Origin: Limimaricola variabilis
GTDB lineage: Bacteria > Pseudomonadota > Alphaproteobacteria > Rhodobacterales > Rhodobacteraceae
DNA: 64,000 nt
Reading direction: 5' to 3'
Assembly (NCBI RefSeq): GCF_014195545.1
Contig: NZ_JACIBX010000001.1
Coordinates: forward strand, 392,463 to 456,462
The position numbers and the translations under genes were made by a program. Shown here piece by piece: positions 16,349 through 25,110 of this stretch (positions within the stretch are counted from its first letter, which is position 1; every line of letters starts with the position of its first letter). A model generated the notes under the pieces. It worked only from the letters and a program-made list of their open reading frames with translations. It did no database searches and had not been told where the DNA came from.

Positions 16349-18474
16349 ACACTCCGCTGAAAATCGCCGGTTCGCAGTCGATCTCCTACGCGCGCGTCGA
16401 GGAGCCGCAAGACAGCCCGCAGGAAATCGGCTGGCCAGGGATCCTGCTGCTGCTGCGCCGGCAGATCCTGCGCGTGATCGGCGTCGCTGCCCTGGTCTGC
16501 CTGATCGCGCTGCCGGTCATACTTGCCCTGCCCCGGCTCTACTACGCAGAGACCCGAATGCTGCTGCGATCGACCCCGGTGCTCGACCTCGCCGCCGGAA
16601 CGGATGTGCAGTTCGTGCCGGTCAATACCCCGGCCGAGATCGAGCGCATCCTGTCGCATCCGGTGACCGCCGAGGTCGTGCAGCGCTTTGCCCTGTCCGA
16701 GCGGGAGGAGTTCAACATCGCGCTCCGCCCCGAGGGTCTGACAGACTGGCTGCGCGAGATGGTCCACGCCGCGGCCGCGGTCATAGCTGGCCCGGTGGCA
16801 GGCATGCCGGAGGCGCCCCAAGTCGCCGACCGCGTCCATACGACCTTTCGCGAAGCGCTGACCGTGTCTCGCCAGGGCCCCACCGACGTGGTCACCATCG
16901 GCTTCACCTCGCGTGATCCCGACCTTGCGACCGCGCTCCCCGCCGCCCTGGCCGATACCTATCAGCGGCAGAGCCAGGAGACCTGGCGTTCGGATCTGCA
17001 GGCCGGCTCCGCCTGGCTCGACGCACGCATCGATGCCGAGCAGACCCGGCTGGTCGAGAGCCGCGCCGCCCTGAACCGCTCACTGGAAAGCCTCGGCGCC
17101 GCCAGCGGTGAAAGCCCCGACACGATCTCGGCCCAGACGGGGGTGCTGGAGGCGCGGCGAGGCAAGATCGCCGACGACCTCGCCGATCTGCGCTCGATCC
17201 GGCATTCGATCGAAGCCGCCCTCGCCGCGCCGGAACGGCCGGCAATCGACGAGCCCATGCGTCTCCAGGAGCTGCGGCGCGATTTGCGCCAGCAGCGGCG
17301 CGACCTCGATGAACTCGCGACCGTCTATGGCGAAAAGCATCCCGGTCTGACCGTCAACCAGAACCGCATCGCCATGATGGAGACGGATATCCGGCGCGAG
17401 CTCATGGCCTATGACGAAACGCTCGACCTGCGCCGAGAGGGCCTCGAGAACGAGCGCGCCGAACTGGACCGCGAGGCAGCGCGGCTCCGCGGCGAGCTGC
17501 GCGACATGCAGCGCCAGGCGCCCGAGCGCGAAAGGCTGATGGCGGCGCTCCAGGCGCAGGAGCTACGGCTCTCCGAACTGCGTTCGCGCCGCACCGCGCT
17601 GCAGTCGATGATCCCGGTCACGCCGACCCTGCTCGAAGTGCTGGTGCCGCCGGTGCCGCCGATCCACGCGCTCGGACCCAGCCGCCAGCTCTACCTCGCT
17701 GCCGCCGGCATCACCGGCCTGCTCTTGGGGCTGCTCGCGGCCGGTCTCGCCGAGTTGCGCGATCACGGGTTGCGCAGCTTCGCGCAGCTCCCGCATTTGC
17801 CGCGCCTGATCCCCGTGGGTCTCGTCCCGGCGGTCCGGCGGCGGCTGTTCCGCGGCGGCTGGCCCGCACGGCGCGGCGCAGCCGTGGCACCGGCCATCAC
17901 CGCTCTGGAAGACGCGCTCTTTCTGGTCGAATGCGGCTGCAACGGGCGGCTGCCACCGGTCCTCGTGGTGGCAGAAGCACGGCAGGGCGACGCGGTGATC
18001 CCGGTCGCGCGGTGGGTCACGGATATCGTCTCGGCGCGCGGCGTGCCGGTCTGGCTGGTCGAATTCGACGGCACCGGAGCCGGACGGATGCGTGAACCGG
18101 TCAGCAGGAACGTCACTCGCGTCTCATGGCCCGCCACCTGCCTGCGGGGCCACGACGTCGCTGCGCGGCTCGGGGCCCTGGAGGGGCTGGCACGGGACGC
18201 GGGTGGTCTGGTGATCGTCGACGCGCCGCCGCTGCACCTGACGCGGAGCCTCGATCTGGTGCGCATCGCCGGCACGGTCCTCGTGGTGCTGCGCTGGGGC
18301 GCGACCCCGCAGCCACTGGTCGAACTGCTCGCCGGTCTTCTCGACAAGCTGGGCACAGTCCAGGCCTTCGGTTTGATCGTCGACGTCAATCCCGGGCGGC
18401 ACCGGCTTTACGGCTTCAACGACCGGCTCTCCCTCCTGCGAAGGGGGTGGCACGCGAGGCGGCGGACAGCCTGA
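16345..18474 (+). CDS. Wzz/Wzc-like chain-length determinant with degenerate tyrosine-kinase domain
   Basis: The 709 residues begin with a Wzz domain and a membrane span at ~46-66, then a periplasmic coiled coil (~210-425), a proline-rich VPPVPPIHAL stretch and a second span (~448-470). The C-terminal ~190 residues look like a BY-kinase fold: LVIVDAPP near residue 624 for Walker B and VLVVLRWGATPQPLVE with a terminal GRHRLYGFND. At the Walker A position the sequence reads VVAEARQGDAVIPVAR and has no GK[ST], so ATP binding should be lost. It probably sets chain length and couples to the exporter. It overlaps the preceding gene by ATGA. Confidence 0.85.
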   Translation: MNTPLKIAGSQSISYARVEEPQDSPQEIGWPGILLLLRRQILRVIGVAALVCLIALPVILALPRLYYAETRMLLRSTPVLDLAAGTDVQFVPVNTPAEIERILSHPVTAEVVQRFALSEREEFNIALRPEGLTDWLREMVHAAAAVIAGPVAGMPEAPQVADRVHTTFREALTVSRQGPTDVVTIGFTSRDPDLATALPAALADTYQRQSQETWRSDLQAGSAWLDARIDAEQTRLVESRAALNRSLESLGAASGESPDTISAQTGVLEARRGKIADDLADLRSIRHSIEAALAAPERPAIDEPMRLQELRRDLRQQRRDLDELATVYGEKHPGLTVNQNRIAMMETDIRRELMAYDETLDLRREGLENERAELDREAARLRGELRDMQRQAPERERLMAALQAQELRLSELRSRRTALQSMIPVTPTLLEVLVPPVPPIHALGPSRQLYLAAAGITGLLLGLLAAGLAELRDHGLRSFAQLPHLPRLIPVGLVPAVRRRLFRGGWPARRGAAVAPAITALEDALFLVECGCNGRLPPVLVVAEARQGDAVIPVARWVTDIVSARGVPVWLVEFDGTGAGRMREPVSRNVTRVSWPATCLRGHDVAARLGALEGLARDAGGLVIVDAPPLHLTRSLDLVRIAGTVLVVLRWGATPQPLVELLAGLLDKLGTVQAFGLIVDVNPGRHRLYGFNDRLSLLRRGWHARRRTA

Positions 18475-18475
18475 T

Positions 18476-18487
18476 CTCTCGCGAGAG
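18476..18487. promoter_or_regulatory. 12-base perfect palindrome before the large surface protein gene
   Basis: CTCTCGCGAGAG lies in the 60-base gap between the Wzz-like gene and the 1379-residue ORF. It may be an operator or a weak processing hairpin; a T-rich stretch follows around 18510. The gap ends with the ribosome-binding site AGGGGG eight bases before ATG 18535. Confidence 0.25.
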
Positions 18488-18534
18488 CTCGGGTCACGGA
18501 ACGGCAGCTTTTTCTTTGGTCAGGGGGATTTGAC

Positions 18535-21500
18535 ATGGCCAGCAATGCAATCGTCACGGAAAACGCCCGCACCGACGGGCGGATGCCCCAAACCTACTGG
18601 GATGTTCCGCATTCCAGACAGATCGAGGGGTTCACCACCGACATCAGCGTCAACGCCGGATCCGCCGTCGATTTCAAGATCAACGTCAATGGCGGCGCGG
18701 GCAGCGACTACCGAGTCGAGATCTTCCGCCTCGGCTATTATGGCGGCGACGGCGCGCGGATGGTGGCCAGCTGGACCAACACCGAGGCGGTGGTCCAGCC
18801 CGGCGCCACCTTCGATCCGGTGCGCGGCACCGCCGATGCCGGAAACTGGAGCGTGACCGACAGCTGGACCACGCCCGTCGACGCGGTCTCGGGGGTCTAC
18901 CTTGCCCGGCTGCAGCGCCTCGATGCCAACGGCAACCCGATCGCGGGCGCGGTCAACCAGATCCCCTTCATCCTGCGCGAGGACGACCGTCCCGCCGATA
19001 TCGTGCTCCAGACCTCGGACACGACGTGGCAGGCCTATAATGGCTGGATCGGCAACAACGGTCAGGTCGGCGCGAATTTCTACGGCGACTCGAGCGGCAC
19101 GATCAGCCACCCGGACATCGTGGGCGATCGCCAGGGCAACGCCGATCGCGCCTATGCGCTGAGCTACAACAGGCCCTTCGTCACCCGCGGCATCGAAGGG
19201 GTCGCGGGCGGGCCCGCCTCCGGGGCGCAGGACTACCTGTTCGGCGCCGACTACGCCGCGATCTACTGGCTCGAGCGCAACGGCTACGACGTGAGCTACA
19301 TCGCCGGGGTCGACCCTGAACGGCTCGGTGCCGCGCATCTCGGCCAGTTCAAATCCTATCTGTCGGTGGGCCACGACGAATACTGGTCCGGCGGCCAGCG
19401 GGCCAATGTCGAGGCGGCGCGCGACGCCGGCACCCACCTGCTCTTCTGGGGCGGCAACGACGTCTACTGGAAGACCCGCTGGGAACCGAGCGGTGTCGAC
19501 GGCGCGAATTACCGCACGCTGGTCAGCTACAAGGAGACCTGGACCAACACCAACCCTAGCGCCGGTCCGGCCGATTACCTCAACCTCGATCCGACCGATA
19601 TCTGGACCGGCACCTGGCGGGACACGCGCTTCATCGGCAACCCGGCGGCGGGCACCACCACGCCCGAGAACGCCCTGACGGGCCAGCTCTTTCTGGCCGA
19701 CGGGACGGGCCAGTTCGGCGGCGCGCTCGATGTTCCCGCCAGCATGGCGGGGCTGCGCCTTTGGCGTGACACGAGCGTCGCCGCGAATGGCGGCGCGACC
19801 GGGATCTCGCCGGGGCTGATCGGCTATGAATGGAACGTCTCGCCGCAGGACGCCAACCGGCCCGCCGGCCTGATCCACCTGTCGAGCACCGAGCTGGCCT
19901 GGGGCGAGTTCCTCGTCGATCAGGGCAACAGCTCGGCCCCCGGTACCGGGACGCACAACCTCTCGCTCTACCGCGCGGAAAGCGGCGCGCTGGTGTTCGG
20001 CGCCGGCACCGTGTTCTGGACTTGGGCGCTGAGCGACAAGCACGACAGCCAGCCCTACGGCGCCACGATCGCCAGCCCGACGCTGCAACAGTTCACCATC
20101 AACCTGTTCGCCGACATGGGCATACAGCCCGGCGCGGCGGATCCGGTGCTGCTTGCGCAGGGGCTCATCCGCGCCTCCGGCTCCACCGACACCGTGGCCG
20201 GCAGCGCGTTGCTCGACCAGCTGCCCACCTCGCTCCCGGCGTTCCAGCCGGTCACGATCACCGGCCGCGCGACCGATGATGACGGCAATCCGCAGACCCA
20301 GGACGGCCGCATCGCCCTGGTCGAGGTCTCGCTCGACGGCGGCACGACATGGCAGGCGGCCAATGGCACCACGAGTTGGAGCTACAGCTGGCTGCCCACG
20401 GTCGAGGCCACCTACGACATCCGCGTGCGCGCCATCGACGACAGCCTCAACCTGCCCTCGCTCGCCACGCTCGACCGCTGGCTCGTCGAGGTCACCGCCC
20501 CCACGACCCCGGGATCTCTCAACCTGTTCAGCCCGTGGAAGTCCTTTAGCGGCACCCTCTACCAGACCTCCCAGGCGCTGCAGCTCGGCACCCAGTTCTC
20601 GGCGACCTCGGGCGGCCAGATCACCGAGCTGCGCTACTTCCGGGCCGAGGCGGATTCGGGCGACACCGACGTCCGGGCCGGGCGGCTCTGGCGTGCCGAT
20701 GGGACGCTGCTGGGGACGGTGGAGTTCACCTCCACCCCCGGCCAGAGCGGCTGGCAGACCGCCGCCCTGAACGCCCCCGTCCAGGTCTCGGCCGGGGCAA
20801 GCTACATCGTCACCTACGAGACCCTAGATGCCTATGTCTCGTCGCATGGCTTCTTCGACAGCGTCTACCGGGAGCCTTACGGCGTGCTGCAGGCACCGGC
20901 CCAGACCGGCGGCGTCTTCGCGACCGGCGCCGGGGCGATCCTGCCCACCCAGAGCTATCGCAGTTCGAACTACTGGGTCGACGTGACCTTCGCCCCCTCG
21001 ACCTCCGGCAACGCGGCCCCGACCATCACCTCTCCCGCCAACTTCGCGATCAGCGAGAACACGGGGCGCGTGGGCATCATTACCGCACAAGATCCCGACG
21101 CGGACCTGATCGCCTTTGCCATCACCGGGGGCGCCGACGCGGCGCGGTTCAGCATCGACGGCAAGACCGGCGCGCTGAACTTCGTCTGGGCGCCAGATTA
21201 CGAGGCGCCCGGCGACGCTGACCGCAACAACGTCTACGAGCTGAGGGTCAGCGCCAATAACGGCAAGGCCGCCCCGGTGACCAAGGCGCTGACCGTGACG
21301 GTCGGCGACGTCGCGGACGAAACCAGCAAGACGATCTCGACCCTGTTCGGCCCGAGCCACACCCCGGCCCGCATCGTCACCGACGATCCGACCGATTACG
21401 AGCTGGGCACCCGCTTCACCGCGCGCTCCGCGGCCGAGGTCACGAGCCTGCGCTACTGGCGCGGCGCGGCGGATGCCTCGGACACGGATGTCCGCGTGCT

Positions 21501-22674
21501 GAACCTGTGGGACGCGAACGGCAACAAGCTGGCCTCGGCCACGGTGACCTCGGCGCCCGACCAGATCGGCTGGCAGGTCGCCGCGCTGGATACCCCGGTG
21601 CAGATCGCGGCGGGGGCGCGCTTTACCGTCTCCTACGGCACGACCCAGAACTACGCCATGAGCCAGAACTACTTCGCCACGCCCCAGACCGGCCCGGACG
21701 GGCTGATGACCTCCGCGGGCAGCGGCGTCTTCTCGGCCGGTGGCACCGGCGCCTTCCCGACGCAGACCTATTTCAACTCGAACTACTGGGTCGATGCGAG
21801 CCTGCGGGCCACCGGGACCACCAATGCCGCGCCGAGTTTCACCATGCCGGGAACGGCGTTCTCCTCGCCCGAAAACCAGACTCGCGTGACTACCATCACC
21901 GCGCGGGACCCCGACGGCGACAGCTTCATCTTCTCGATCGCGGGCGGCGACGACGCGGCCGCCTTCCGCATCGACCAGGCGAGCGGGGCCCTGTCTTTCC
22001 GAACCGCCCCGGATTACGAGCAGCCGGGCGACGCCAATCGGGACAACGTCTACAATCTCGTGCTCGCCGTCTCCGACGGCATCAACCCCGCGACCCAGAA
22101 GGCGATCACCGTCGCGGTGAGCGACGTGGAACCGGAAACCACGACCACGCAATGGAGCCTCTTCGGCAGCGCCGACCGCCCGGCCTTGATCAAGACGTCC
22201 GATCCCACCGATTACGAGCTGGGCGTGAAGTTCCGGGCCGAGGCCGCGGGCAGCGTCACCGCGCTGCGCTATTGGCGCGGGGCCGAGGACGCGTCCGACA
22301 CCGATATCCGCACGCTCAACCTGTGGAGCGGCGACGGCGTCAAGCTCGCGAGCAAGACGGTGACCTCGGCCCCGGGAGAGGTCGGTTGGCAGGTCGCGGT
22401 ACTCGACGCGGCGATCAACATCGACCCGGCACGGACCTACGTGGCCTCCTATGGTACCACGCAGAACTATGCCTTCAGCAGCGGCTTCTTCGCTTCGGAA
22501 TGGGTGGGACCGGGCGGCCATCTGAGCGCCCCCAGCGGTCCGGCGTCGAACGGCAACGGCGTGTTCTCGGCCGGGTCGACCGGGTTCTTCCCCGAACAGA
22601 CCTACCAATCCTCGAACTACTGGGTCGACGTGATCATGGCGCCGGTCACGACCACCGCCGACGTGTTCGCCTGA
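18535..22674 (+). CDS. Large multidomain protein: dimethylformamidase-like head, Ig-like domain, three DUF4082 and two cadherin-like repeats
   Basis: The 1379 residues divide into an N-terminal region (~1-530) resembling the N,N-dimethylformamidase large-subunit family (VGHDEYWSGGQRANVEAARD, HLLFWGGNDVYWK), an Ig-like domain (~545-655), DUF4082 (~661-822), cadherin-like (~826-930), DUF4082 (~932-1092), cadherin-like (~1097-1202) and DUF4082 (~1203-1372). Each DUF4082 copy shares LRYWRGAxDASDTD-type and SSNYWVDV motifs. No signal peptide and no RTX nonapeptides are visible, so the export route is unclear. It follows the polysaccharide operon and may bind or modify the polymer outside the cell; true amidase activity is unproven. 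Confidence 0.8.
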   Translation: MASNAIVTENARTDGRMPQTYWDVPHSRQIEGFTTDISVNAGSAVDFKINVNGGAGSDYRVEIFRLGYYGGDGARMVASWTNTEAVVQPGATFDPVRGTADAGNWSVTDSWTTPVDAVSGVYLARLQRLDANGNPIAGAVNQIPFILREDDRPADIVLQTSDTTWQAYNGWIGNNGQVGANFYGDSSGTISHPDIVGDRQGNADRAYALSYNRPFVTRGIEGVAGGPASGAQDYLFGADYAAIYWLERNGYDVSYIAGVDPERLGAAHLGQFKSYLSVGHDEYWSGGQRANVEAARDAGTHLLFWGGNDVYWKTRWEPSGVDGANYRTLVSYKETWTNTNPSAGPADYLNLDPTDIWTGTWRDTRFIGNPAAGTTTPENALTGQLFLADGTGQFGGALDVPASMAGLRLWRDTSVAANGGATGISPGLIGYEWNVSPQDANRPAGLIHLSSTELAWGEFLVDQGNSSAPGTGTHNLSLYRAESGALVFGAGTVFWTWALSDKHDSQPYGATIASPTLQQFTINLFADMGIQPGAADPVLLAQGLIRASGSTDTVAGSALLDQLPTSLPAFQPVTITGRATDDDGNPQTQDGRIALVEVSLDGGTTWQAANGTTSWSYSWLPTVEATYDIRVRAIDDSLNLPSLATLDRWLVEVTAPTTPGSLNLFSPWKSFSGTLYQTSQALQLGTQFSATSGGQITELRYFRAEADSGDTDVRAGRLWRADGTLLGTVEFTSTPGQSGWQTAALNAPVQVSAGASYIVTYETLDAYVSSHGFFDSVYREPYGVLQAPAQTGGVFATGAGAILPTQSYRSSNYWVDVTFAPSTSGNAAPTITSPANFAISENTGRVGIITAQDPDADLIAFAITGGADAARFSIDGKTGALNFVWAPDYEAPGDADRNNVYELRVSANNGKAAPVTKALTVTVGDVADETSKTISTLFGPSHTPARIVTDDPTDYELGTRFTARSAAEVTSLRYWRGAADASDTDVRVLNLWDANGNKLASATVTSAPDQIGWQVAALDTPVQIAAGARFTVSYGTTQNYAMSQNYFATPQTGPDGLMTSAGSGVFSAGGTGAFPTQTYFNSNYWVDASLRATGTTNAAPSFTMPGTAFSSPENQTRVTTITARDPDGDSFIFSIAGGDDAAAFRIDQASGALSFRTAPDYEQPGDANRDNVYNLVLAVSDGINPATQKAITVAVSDVEPETTTTQWSLFGSADRPALIKTSDPTDYELGVKFRAEAAGSVTALRYWRGAEDASDTDIRTLNLWSGDGVKLASKTVTSAPGEVGWQVAVLDAAINIDPARTYVASYGTTQNYAFSSGFFASEWVGPGGHLSAPSGPASNGNGVFSAGSTGFFPEQTYQSSNYWVDVIMAPVTTTADVFA

Positions 22675-22749
22675 TCCGGGCGGCATGAAGTTCCGGTGGC
22701 CGGCCCCAAGCTAAGGGGTTCGACCGCCGCAGCCCCTAGGGGGACGGGC

Positions 22750-22775
22750 AAGGGCCGGGCATCTGCCCGGCCCTT
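22750..22775 (+). terminator. Hairpin terminator at the end of the polysaccharide operon
   Basis: AAGGGCCGGGC (22750-22760) and GCCCGGCCCTT (22765-22775) form a perfect 11-base-pair stem with a four-base ATCT loop, 75 bases after the stop. There is no clean T-tract, but stem strength and position fit a terminator. Confidence 0.7.
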
Positions 22776-22898
22776 CGCTATAGGGCATCCACGAATCTCA
22801 AGCGCTCGGTTGAGCGGAGAGCACCAGAAGAAGCTTGGCGAAGGCGTGACGGAGAACTGACGGGCAAATCCGGCCTCGGCCCGTCGATGTGCCGTGCG

Positions 22899-22932
22899 GA
22901 TCGCATCCAACTCCTAGTCATGGGATGCGATC
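22899..22932 (-). terminator. Hairpin directly abutting the tRNA-Leu 3' end
   Basis: GATCGCATCC (22899-22908) and GGATGCGATC (22923-22932) form a perfect 10-base-pair stem with a 14-base loop. On the - strand the stem begins at the first base after the tRNA CCA. It probably ends tRNA transcription or guides 3' processing; no T-tract follows. Confidence 0.5.
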
Positions 22933-23017
22933 TGGTGCCGGTGAAGGGACTCGAACCCTTACGCCTTGTGGGCGGCGGATTTTGAATCCGCTGCGTCTAC
23001 CATTCCGCCACACCGGC
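22933..23017 (-). tRNA. tRNA-Leu (anticodon CAA)
   Basis: Read on the - strand, a 7-base acceptor stem GCCGGTG pairs with CACCGGC, followed by discriminator A and a genomically encoded CCA. The anticodon stem GCGGA/TCCGC encloses the loop TTCAAAA, giving anticodon CAA, which reads UUG leucine codons. The T arm contains GGTTCGAGTCC. The extra arm is long, as expected for leucine tRNAs. It marks the boundary between the polysaccharide locus and conserved chromosome. Confidence 0.95.
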
Positions 23018-23062
23018 ACGCCCGACCCGCATAGACCGGCCCCGCGATCCCGTCAACGCGGC

Positions 23063-23926
23063 TCAGAGCCGGTCGGTGGCGAAGGTGTCGCAGGCGGCCA
23101 CGCTGCCACGTTCATAGCCTGTGGCGAACCAGCGCTGACGCTGTTCGGACGAGCCATGGGTGAAGCTGTCGGGGCGCACGGTGCGGCTGGCCTCGCGCTG
23201 CAGCGTGTCGTCACCGATCCGCGCGGCGGCGTTCATCGCCTCCTCGATGTCGCCGGGTTCGAGCGAGCCGAACATCGCCTCGGCGCGGCGCGCCCAGATG
23301 CCGGAGAAGCAGTCGGCCTGAAGCTCGATCCGGACCGACAGCGCGTTGGACGTCGCCTCGTCGCTGCGCTGGCGCACCGCGTTGACCTCGTCCAGCACGC
23401 CCAGTTCGTTCTGCACGTGATGCGCGACCTCATGCGCCACGACATAGGCGGCGGCGAAGTCGCCGCGCGCGCCGAGCTGACGCTCGAGCGTGGTGAAGAA
23501 GCCGGTATCGAGGAAGATGCGCTCCTCGGGCGGGCAATAGAACGGGCCCGTCGCCGCCGAGGCGCCGCCGCAGGCCGATTGCGTCGCGCCCTTGAACAGC
23601 ACCAGCTCGGCGGGGTCGTAGGTGGCGTCGAGCTCGCTTTGGAAGATGTCGGCCCAGATCTCCTCGGTGTCGGCGAGGGTGACCGAGACGAACTGCGCCG
23701 CCTCGTCGTCTGCGGCGGTGATCTCTCCGCCGCCGCCGGTCTGCATCTGCCCCTCGTCGAGCAGGGGCGTCAGATCGACGCCGAGGAAGTAGCCGACCAC
23801 GACGATCGCCAGCAGGCCGAAGCCGCCGGCGCCGCCCACTGCCACGCCGCGTCGGCCCGAGACGCGCCCACCCATGCGGCGTCTGTCGATGATGTTGCCG
23901 CTTCCACGGCGTCCGCGCCATTTCAC
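23063..23926 (-). CDS. Neutral zinc metallopeptidase (YpfJ family)
   Basis: The protein has 287 residues from GTG 23926, chosen because GGGAG lies about nine bases upstream and MKWRGRRGSGNIIDRRR is the usual start of this family. One membrane span follows at ~35-52 (GFGLLAIVVVGYFLGV). The zinc site is HEVAH at residues 165-169 inside VVAHEVAHHVQNELG, with a downstream ELQADCFSGIWA helix supplying a further ligand. It is probably an inner-membrane-anchored periplasmic protease of unknown substrate. The gene stands alone, divergent from the yqaA-like gene. Confidence 0.9.
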   Translation of the reverse strand: MKWRGRRGSGNIIDRRRMGGRVSGRRGVAVGGAGGFGLLAIVVVGYFLGVDLTPLLDEGQMQTGGGGEITAADDEAAQFVSVTLADTEEIWADIFQSELDATYDPAELVLFKGATQSACGGASAATGPFYCPPEERIFLDTGFFTTLERQLGARGDFAAAYVVAHEVAHHVQNELGVLDEVNAVRQRSDEATSNALSVRIELQADCFSGIWARRAEAMFGSLEPGDIEEAMNAAARIGDDTLQREASRTVRPDSFTHGSSEQRQRWFATGYERGSVAACDTFATDRL

Positions 23927-24019
23927 GAGACCGTTCTCCCTTGAGACCCTGTGCGAGGTTGACCCCGGCGCGGGGCCGTGGTCCTGACAGGGTGACGTTT
24001 CACGAGCGATCCGGGTTCC

Positions 24020-24598
24020 ATGCTGCGCCGCATCTATGACAAGACGATCTCGCTGGCGGCCCACCGCCATGCGCTTCCCGCGCTGGGCGCGGTGAGCTTT
24101 GCCGAATCCTCGGTCTTTCCAATCCCGCCAGACGCGCTGATGATCCCGATGATTGTCGCCCGACCTCGCCGGGCCTGGATCATCGCGCTGGTCTGCACGC
24201 TGGCTTCGGTGGCGGGCGCGCTTCTGGGCTACTGGATCGGTGCGGCTCTGTTCGACAGCCTCGGGCAATGGGTGCTCGATCTCTACGGCAAGGCCGAGAA
24301 GTTCGACGAGTTTCGGGTGCGCTACAACGACTGGGGCGCCTGGGCGGTGCTGATCGCAGGCGTCACGCCCTTTCCCTTCAAGGTGATCACCATCGCCTCG
24401 GGCGTCACCGGCCTGTCGCTGCCGGTGTTCATCCTCTCCTCGATCATCGCCCGCGCCGCGCGCTTCTTCCTCGTCGCGGCGATCCTGCGGGTGTTCGGCG
24501 ACGTGGCGCGCGACTTCATCGAGCGGCGGCTGGGGCTGGTCTTCACCGTCTTCTGCGCCATGCTCTTCGCCGGTTTCTACGCGACGAGGTATCTGTGA
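24020..24598 (+). CDS. YqaA-family membrane protein (DedA/SNARE-associated superfamily)
   Basis: The 192-residue protein has several membrane spans and the family motifs FAESSVFPIPPDALMIPM and AGVTPFPFKVITIASGV, which mark the re-entrant regions of DedA-like proteins. The wider superfamily includes lipid scramblases or flippases and proteins needed for envelope homeostasis, but the role of YqaA is not settled. Its stop overlaps the dsbB start as GTGA, so the two genes are translationally coupled. Confidence 0.88.
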   Translation: MLRRIYDKTISLAAHRHALPALGAVSFAESSVFPIPPDALMIPMIVARPRRAWIIALVCTLASVAGALLGYWIGAALFDSLGQWVLDLYGKAEKFDEFRVRYNDWGAWAVLIAGVTPFPFKVITIASGVTGLSLPVFILSSIIARAARFFLVAAILRVFGDVARDFIERRLGLVFTVFCAMLFAGFYATRYL

Positions 24599-25053
24599 GC
24601 CGCCAACTGACCATCCTGCTCGCCACGCTCGGCTCCGCCGCGCTTCTGGGCGGGGCCTTCATCTTCCAGGCGCTGGGCTACCCCCCCTGCGCGATGTGCA
24701 TCTGGCAGCGCTGGCCGCACGGCATCGCCATCGCGATCGGCATCATCGCCATGATGCTGCCCGGGCGCGTACTGCCGCTGCTGGGCGCGCTGGCCGCCAC
24801 CACCACCGCCGCGATCGGGGTCTTTCACACCGGCGTCGAGCGCGACTGGTGGGAGGGTCCGTCGAGCTGCACCGGCAGCGGCCCCTCGCTGGGCTCGCTC
24901 TCGGGCGGCGACCTGCTGGCCACCGACGGGCCGCGACTGGTGATGTGCGACGTGGTGAGCTGGGAGATGCTGGGCCTGTCGATGGCGAGCTGGAACGCGC
25001 TGTTCTCGCTGGTCCTAGTGGCGCTCTGGGTCTCGGCGCTGCGGCGCAGCTGA
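24595..25053 (+). CDS. dsbB: Disulfide bond formation protein B (DsbB)
   Basis: The 152-residue protein starts with GTG overlapping the preceding stop. It has four membrane spans and the first redox pair in PPCAMCIWQRWPH (Cys32, Cys35); periplasmic Cys92 and Cys118 (SSCTG and RLVMCDVVSW) supply the second pair. DsbB reoxidises DsbA using quinone in the inner membrane. No dsbA is next to it. Coupling to the yqaA-like gene suggests a shared envelope role. Confidence 0.92.
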   Translation: MSRQLTILLATLGSAALLGGAFIFQALGYPPCAMCIWQRWPHGIAIAIGIIAMMLPGRVLPLLGALAATTTAAIGVFHTGVERDWWEGPSSCTGSGPSLGSLSGGDLLATDGPRLVMCDVVSWEMLGLSMASWNALFSLVLVALWVSALRRS

Positions 25054-25110
25054 CGGTTCCCCCGAGGACACCCCTTGTCCGGGCGCGCAAGCCCGCGCAT
25101 GATCCGCGCC

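Noticed and set aside
18535-22674. Repeated DNA at 20.5-22.6 kb considered as a tandem-repeat array
   Set aside because: The similarity is at protein level only, caused by the DUF4082 and cadherin-like domains; the DNA copies differ too much to be a repeat array or CRISPR.
22720-22745. AAGGGG...CCCCT sequence as an attachment site
   Set aside because: It does not match the tRNA-Leu 3' end, has no second copy in view, and no integrase gene is near; it is probably part of the terminator region.
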